Shown here: positions 61,987 through 64,000 of the stretch, in pieces
How the letters are laid out: each line of letters begins with the position of its first letter
Numbering within the stretch: position 1 is the stretch's first letter
Origin: Anaeropeptidivorans aminofermentans
GTDB lineage: Bacteria; Bacillota; Clostridia; Lachnospirales; UBA5962
Direction of reading: 5' to 3'
DNA: 64,000 nucleotides
Assembly (NCBI RefSeq): GCF_940670685.1
Contig: NZ_OW711693.1
Coordinates: 1 to 64,000 of the forward strand
Notes under the pieces: model-generated
Seen by the model: the letters and a program-made list of their open reading frames with translations, nothing else
The model's database searches: none
Told to the model about the DNA's origin: nothing
Translations under genes and position numbers: made by a program

Positions 61987-62460
61987 TTATGCTTTATAGT
62001 CCCGATTGCTGTTTTCGTCGATATGCTCTGCAAGTCTTCCTTTTTTATATGTAAGGCCTGCAAAAACCTGGCTTCCCTTTTGGGAGGATTTTCTTACGTC
62101 TTCGGATTCAATGGCCTTCCATGCGTTAAAAAGGACAGTGATTAAGTCTTTTGCTTCCGCCAAGATGCTTACGGCTTCTTCCTTTTTATCAAGAGAAGAT
62201 TTAAGCATTGCCTCGGAAATAAGCTTGTTGATATATATGTAAATAGAGGCCATATTGCCGGATATCTCCATGCTCATATCAAGAGAGCCTATGAGGTTTG
62301 TGAGAAAGGCTCTTACATTAAGGAGTCTGCTTTTTGCTGTAACCTTATTTTCAGCAGACAAAGCCTTATCCATATCCTCCAGCATAAGCTCATAAGTGAT
62401 TATTACAAGCTGTAAAGGCGATGAATTCAATATTCTTGCGGTATAATTTTTATTTTCCAT
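61987..62460 (-). CDS. fliS: Flagellin export chaperone FliS
   Basis: FliS binds flagellin C-termini and keeps it unfolded for export. The 157-residue protein is helical, opening with NYTARILNSSPLQLVIITYELMLEDMDKAL, with ARAFLTNLIGSLDMSMEISGNMASIYIYINKLISEA-type helices, and is longer than the usual 125 to 130, with an extra C-terminal tail (about 125-157). The family is well recognised. It follows flagellin by 150 bases on the same strand. Confidence 0.88.
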   Translation of the reverse strand: MENKNYTARILNSSPLQLVIITYELMLEDMDKALSAENKVTAKSRLLNVRAFLTNLIGSLDMSMEISGNMASIYIYINKLISEAMLKSSLDKKEEAVSILAEAKDLITVLFNAWKAIESEDVRKSSQKGSQVFAGLTYKKGRLAEHIDENSNRDYKA

Positions 62461-62610
62461 ATTAAAGAATCTGCCCCTTTATATAAGAGCGTATTTAAAA
62501 TATAAAGTAATGAGAGCCTTTGCTTTACGCTCATGCCCAATGATATCATTTCCGTGTTACACCATATCCGGCATAGGAAAAGCCTCATCACTCCATAAAC
62601 ACTCTTTAAA

Positions 62611-64000
62611 CTATCGATTGCCTATCAGCTGTAAAACCTGCTGAGGCCTTTGGTTGGCCTGGGCCATAATGGACATGCCTGCTTGTACGGCAATGTTTTT
62701 CGCTGTATAATTTGTCATTTCCTTTGCCATATCCGTATCCACAATGCGGCTTAATGCAAGGGAGGTGTTTTCCGTGGTAACGTCTAAGCTTGTTACCGTA
62801 TGCTCAAGCCGGTTTTGATAGGCCCCCAGAGACGAACGGTAAAGGGATATCTTGGCGATAGCGCCATCGCATATGGAGATGGAACTTTGCAAATTATCAA
62901 GGTTCATATAGCCGTCATCTTTAAGCGCATCAATGCCAAGAGCCTTTGAAGATATTTCAGGAAGTTCTAAAACCATATCCATAAACTGATTTGCCCCTAT
63001 TTGAAGCACAAGATTGCCGAAATCCTTATTTTTAATGGTTGCGGATTGTTCCAGATTTCCTGTTACTGCTCCTGTAATTGGGTCTATATTTTTTCCGCCG
63101 ATAATTGGGTTACCGGAGCTGTTCTTTACGATATTAAGGTCTATGGTAAGCTCCGCAGGGGGGATTGAATTTACGGTTATCTTAAGGCTTTGATAAGAGG
63201 TGCTTGCGGTAATCGATACAGGGTCTCCGTTTTTATCTGTAAGAGATATTCCCGTTATTACAGTCTGGGTTCCAGGCTCGGTTACGGTTTCTAAAATGCT
63301 TGAATCTGCCGTGATAGACGGCGGAAAGCTTACTGTTGAGCGTATGATTACGCTGTCGCCGCTTATTTCTGTTTCATAGCCTAAATTATTAAGATAGCGC
63401 ACGGTTTCGTTCATGGCTGTCGTTTTATCATTTGTTGAATAGGTAAGAGGGACTGAGCCGTCGATAGAAAACGTTGTTCCGGAAATTGAGCCGGCGCTTC
63501 CGAAATCAAGCGCTACTTCTGAAGGAAGCCCTACGTTTTCAATGGTATACTGAAGATTTCCCTGGGGGAAATTTTTGCTGATGGAGCTTATAATAGAGCC
63601 GTCGGAAAATTCTCCGCCGATTGTTTTAAAATCCACCCTTTTATTGGCTCCGAAAAGCCTTAAGGTATTAAATTCCGTTTTGTAGGAAACGTCTTCAATT
63701 TCTGCAATAAGCTGGTTTATTTCATCTTGAACCTTCTGGCGGTCGTCACCCTCATAAGTGCCGTTAGAGGCCTGAACGCTAAGCTCACGCATACGCTGGA
63801 GCATGGCATGAACCTCATTTAGTGCACCGTCCGCCGTTTGAATAAGGGATATTCCGTCCATGGAATTCCTGCTTGCCATTTCAAGGCCTGCAATCTGCAT
63901 GCGCATTTTGTTGGATATGGCAAGACCCGAGGCGTCGTCCTTGGCTGAAGAAATGCTTACCCCTGAAGAAAGCTTCTGCATGGAGGCGGAAAGTTTCCTG
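62611..64000 (-). CDS. hag: Flagellin, 5' end beyond the window
   Basis: Flagellin polymerises to form the filament. The frame is open to the window edge, and reading the last bases back gives RKLSASMQKLSSG, so the start lies outside. The N-terminal D0/D1 region carries MQKLSSGVSISSAKDDASGLAIS and the C-terminal D0 ends IMAQANQRPQQVLQLIGNR. The middle (about 110-340) is a large variable domain with repeats of strand-rich sequence. That makes it longer than minimal flagellins. fliS is just downstream. Confidence 0.93.
   Translation of the reverse strand, partial: RKLSASMQKLSSGVSISSAKDDASGLAISNKMRMQIAGLEMASRNSMDGISLIQTADGALNEVHAMLQRMRELSVQASNGTYEGDDRQKVQDEINQLIAEIEDVSYKTEFNTLRLFGANKRVDFKTIGGEFSDGSIISSISKNFPQGNLQYTIENVGLPSEVALDFGSAGSISGTTFSIDGSVPLTYSTNDKTTAMNETVRYLNNLGYETEISGDSVIIRSTVSFPPSITADSSILETVTEPGTQTVITGISLTDKNGDPVSITASTSYQSLKITVNSIPPAELTIDLNIVKNSSGNPIIGGKNIDPITGAVTGNLEQSATIKNKDFGNLVLQIGANQFMDMVLELPEISSKALGIDALKDDGYMNLDNLQSSISICDGAIAKISLYRSSLGAYQNRLEHTVTSLDVTTENTSLALSRIVDTDMAKEMTNYTAKNIAVQAGMSIMAQANQRPQQVLQLIGNR

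Overview
The window is AT-rich and comes from the replication-origin region of a low-GC, endospore-forming, motile anaerobe of the Clostridia (Lachnospirales-like). The order dnaA - oriC - dnaN - yaaA (S4) - recF - remB - gyrB - gyrA is the classic Bacillota origin cluster. A BofA homologue, a YtvI-like permease and a PdaA-type deacetylase point to sporulation. FliS and flagellin point to flagella. SEAPA-repeat lipoprotein linkers and many TTG/GTG starts also fit. Species cannot be fixed from the sequence alone.

Layout. 1-12.2 kb: origin cluster, with three small XRE regulators and a coiled-coil-like small protein between recF and remB. 12.9-22.1 kb: mixed single genes (unknown coiled-coil protein, GNAT, C39-like peptidase, degenerate alpha/beta hydrolase, lipid kinase, argS, B-box zinc-finger membrane protein). 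22.4-24.6 kb: soj/spo0J (parAB) plus a DUF4446 gene. 25-27.5 kb: zinc-ribbon membrane proteins, two frameshifted genes, and thiT behind a TPP riboswitch. 28-32 kb: TetR, YtvI-like permease, GNAT. 32-35.7 kb: a nucleoside-type ABC importer operon (ATPase plus two permeases) on the minus strand. 36.5-41.2 kb: cupin, YggS/PLPBP, membrane-anchored unknown, PdaA lipoprotein. 42-52.8 kb: pgi, then nucleoside salvage (pyrimidine-nucleoside phosphorylase, deoB, deoD, MFS transporter, deoC, cdd) and the BMP-family nucleoside-binding lipoprotein. 53.4-57.5 kb: flavin-reductase-like protein and a TrkH/TrkA potassium system. 57.8-60.2 kb: zinc-ribbon/TPR/propeller membrane protein and a 58-residue membrane peptide. 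60.8-64 kb: bofA, yaaL (DUF2508), fliS and the 3' part of a flagellin gene cut by the window edge.

The genes suggest a nucleoside-scavenging lifestyle. The BMP lipoprotein and the ABC importer would bring nucleosides in. The phosphorylases release (deoxy)ribose-1-phosphate, DeoB isomerises it and DeoC cleaves it to glyceraldehyde-3-phosphate and acetaldehyde. Unlike the usual deo operon, each gene stands alone with 90 to 760 bases between neighbours.

The most unusual feature is the intergenic DNA. It is long and packed with at least five families of short palindromic elements, here called A, B, C, E and F, plus a more degenerate G. Families A and C are end-to-end hairpins of about 130-140 bp sharing TATAGTAAATTT ends. 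B is a hairpin with a one-sided tail. E and F are modules found inside the apex or arm of long A copies, and F also occurs alone. Elements are nested in each other (best at 30.5-31.1 kb), and one forms the first codons of a regulator gene. No transposase is present in the window. Work was by eye, so repeat boundaries are approximate to a few bases.
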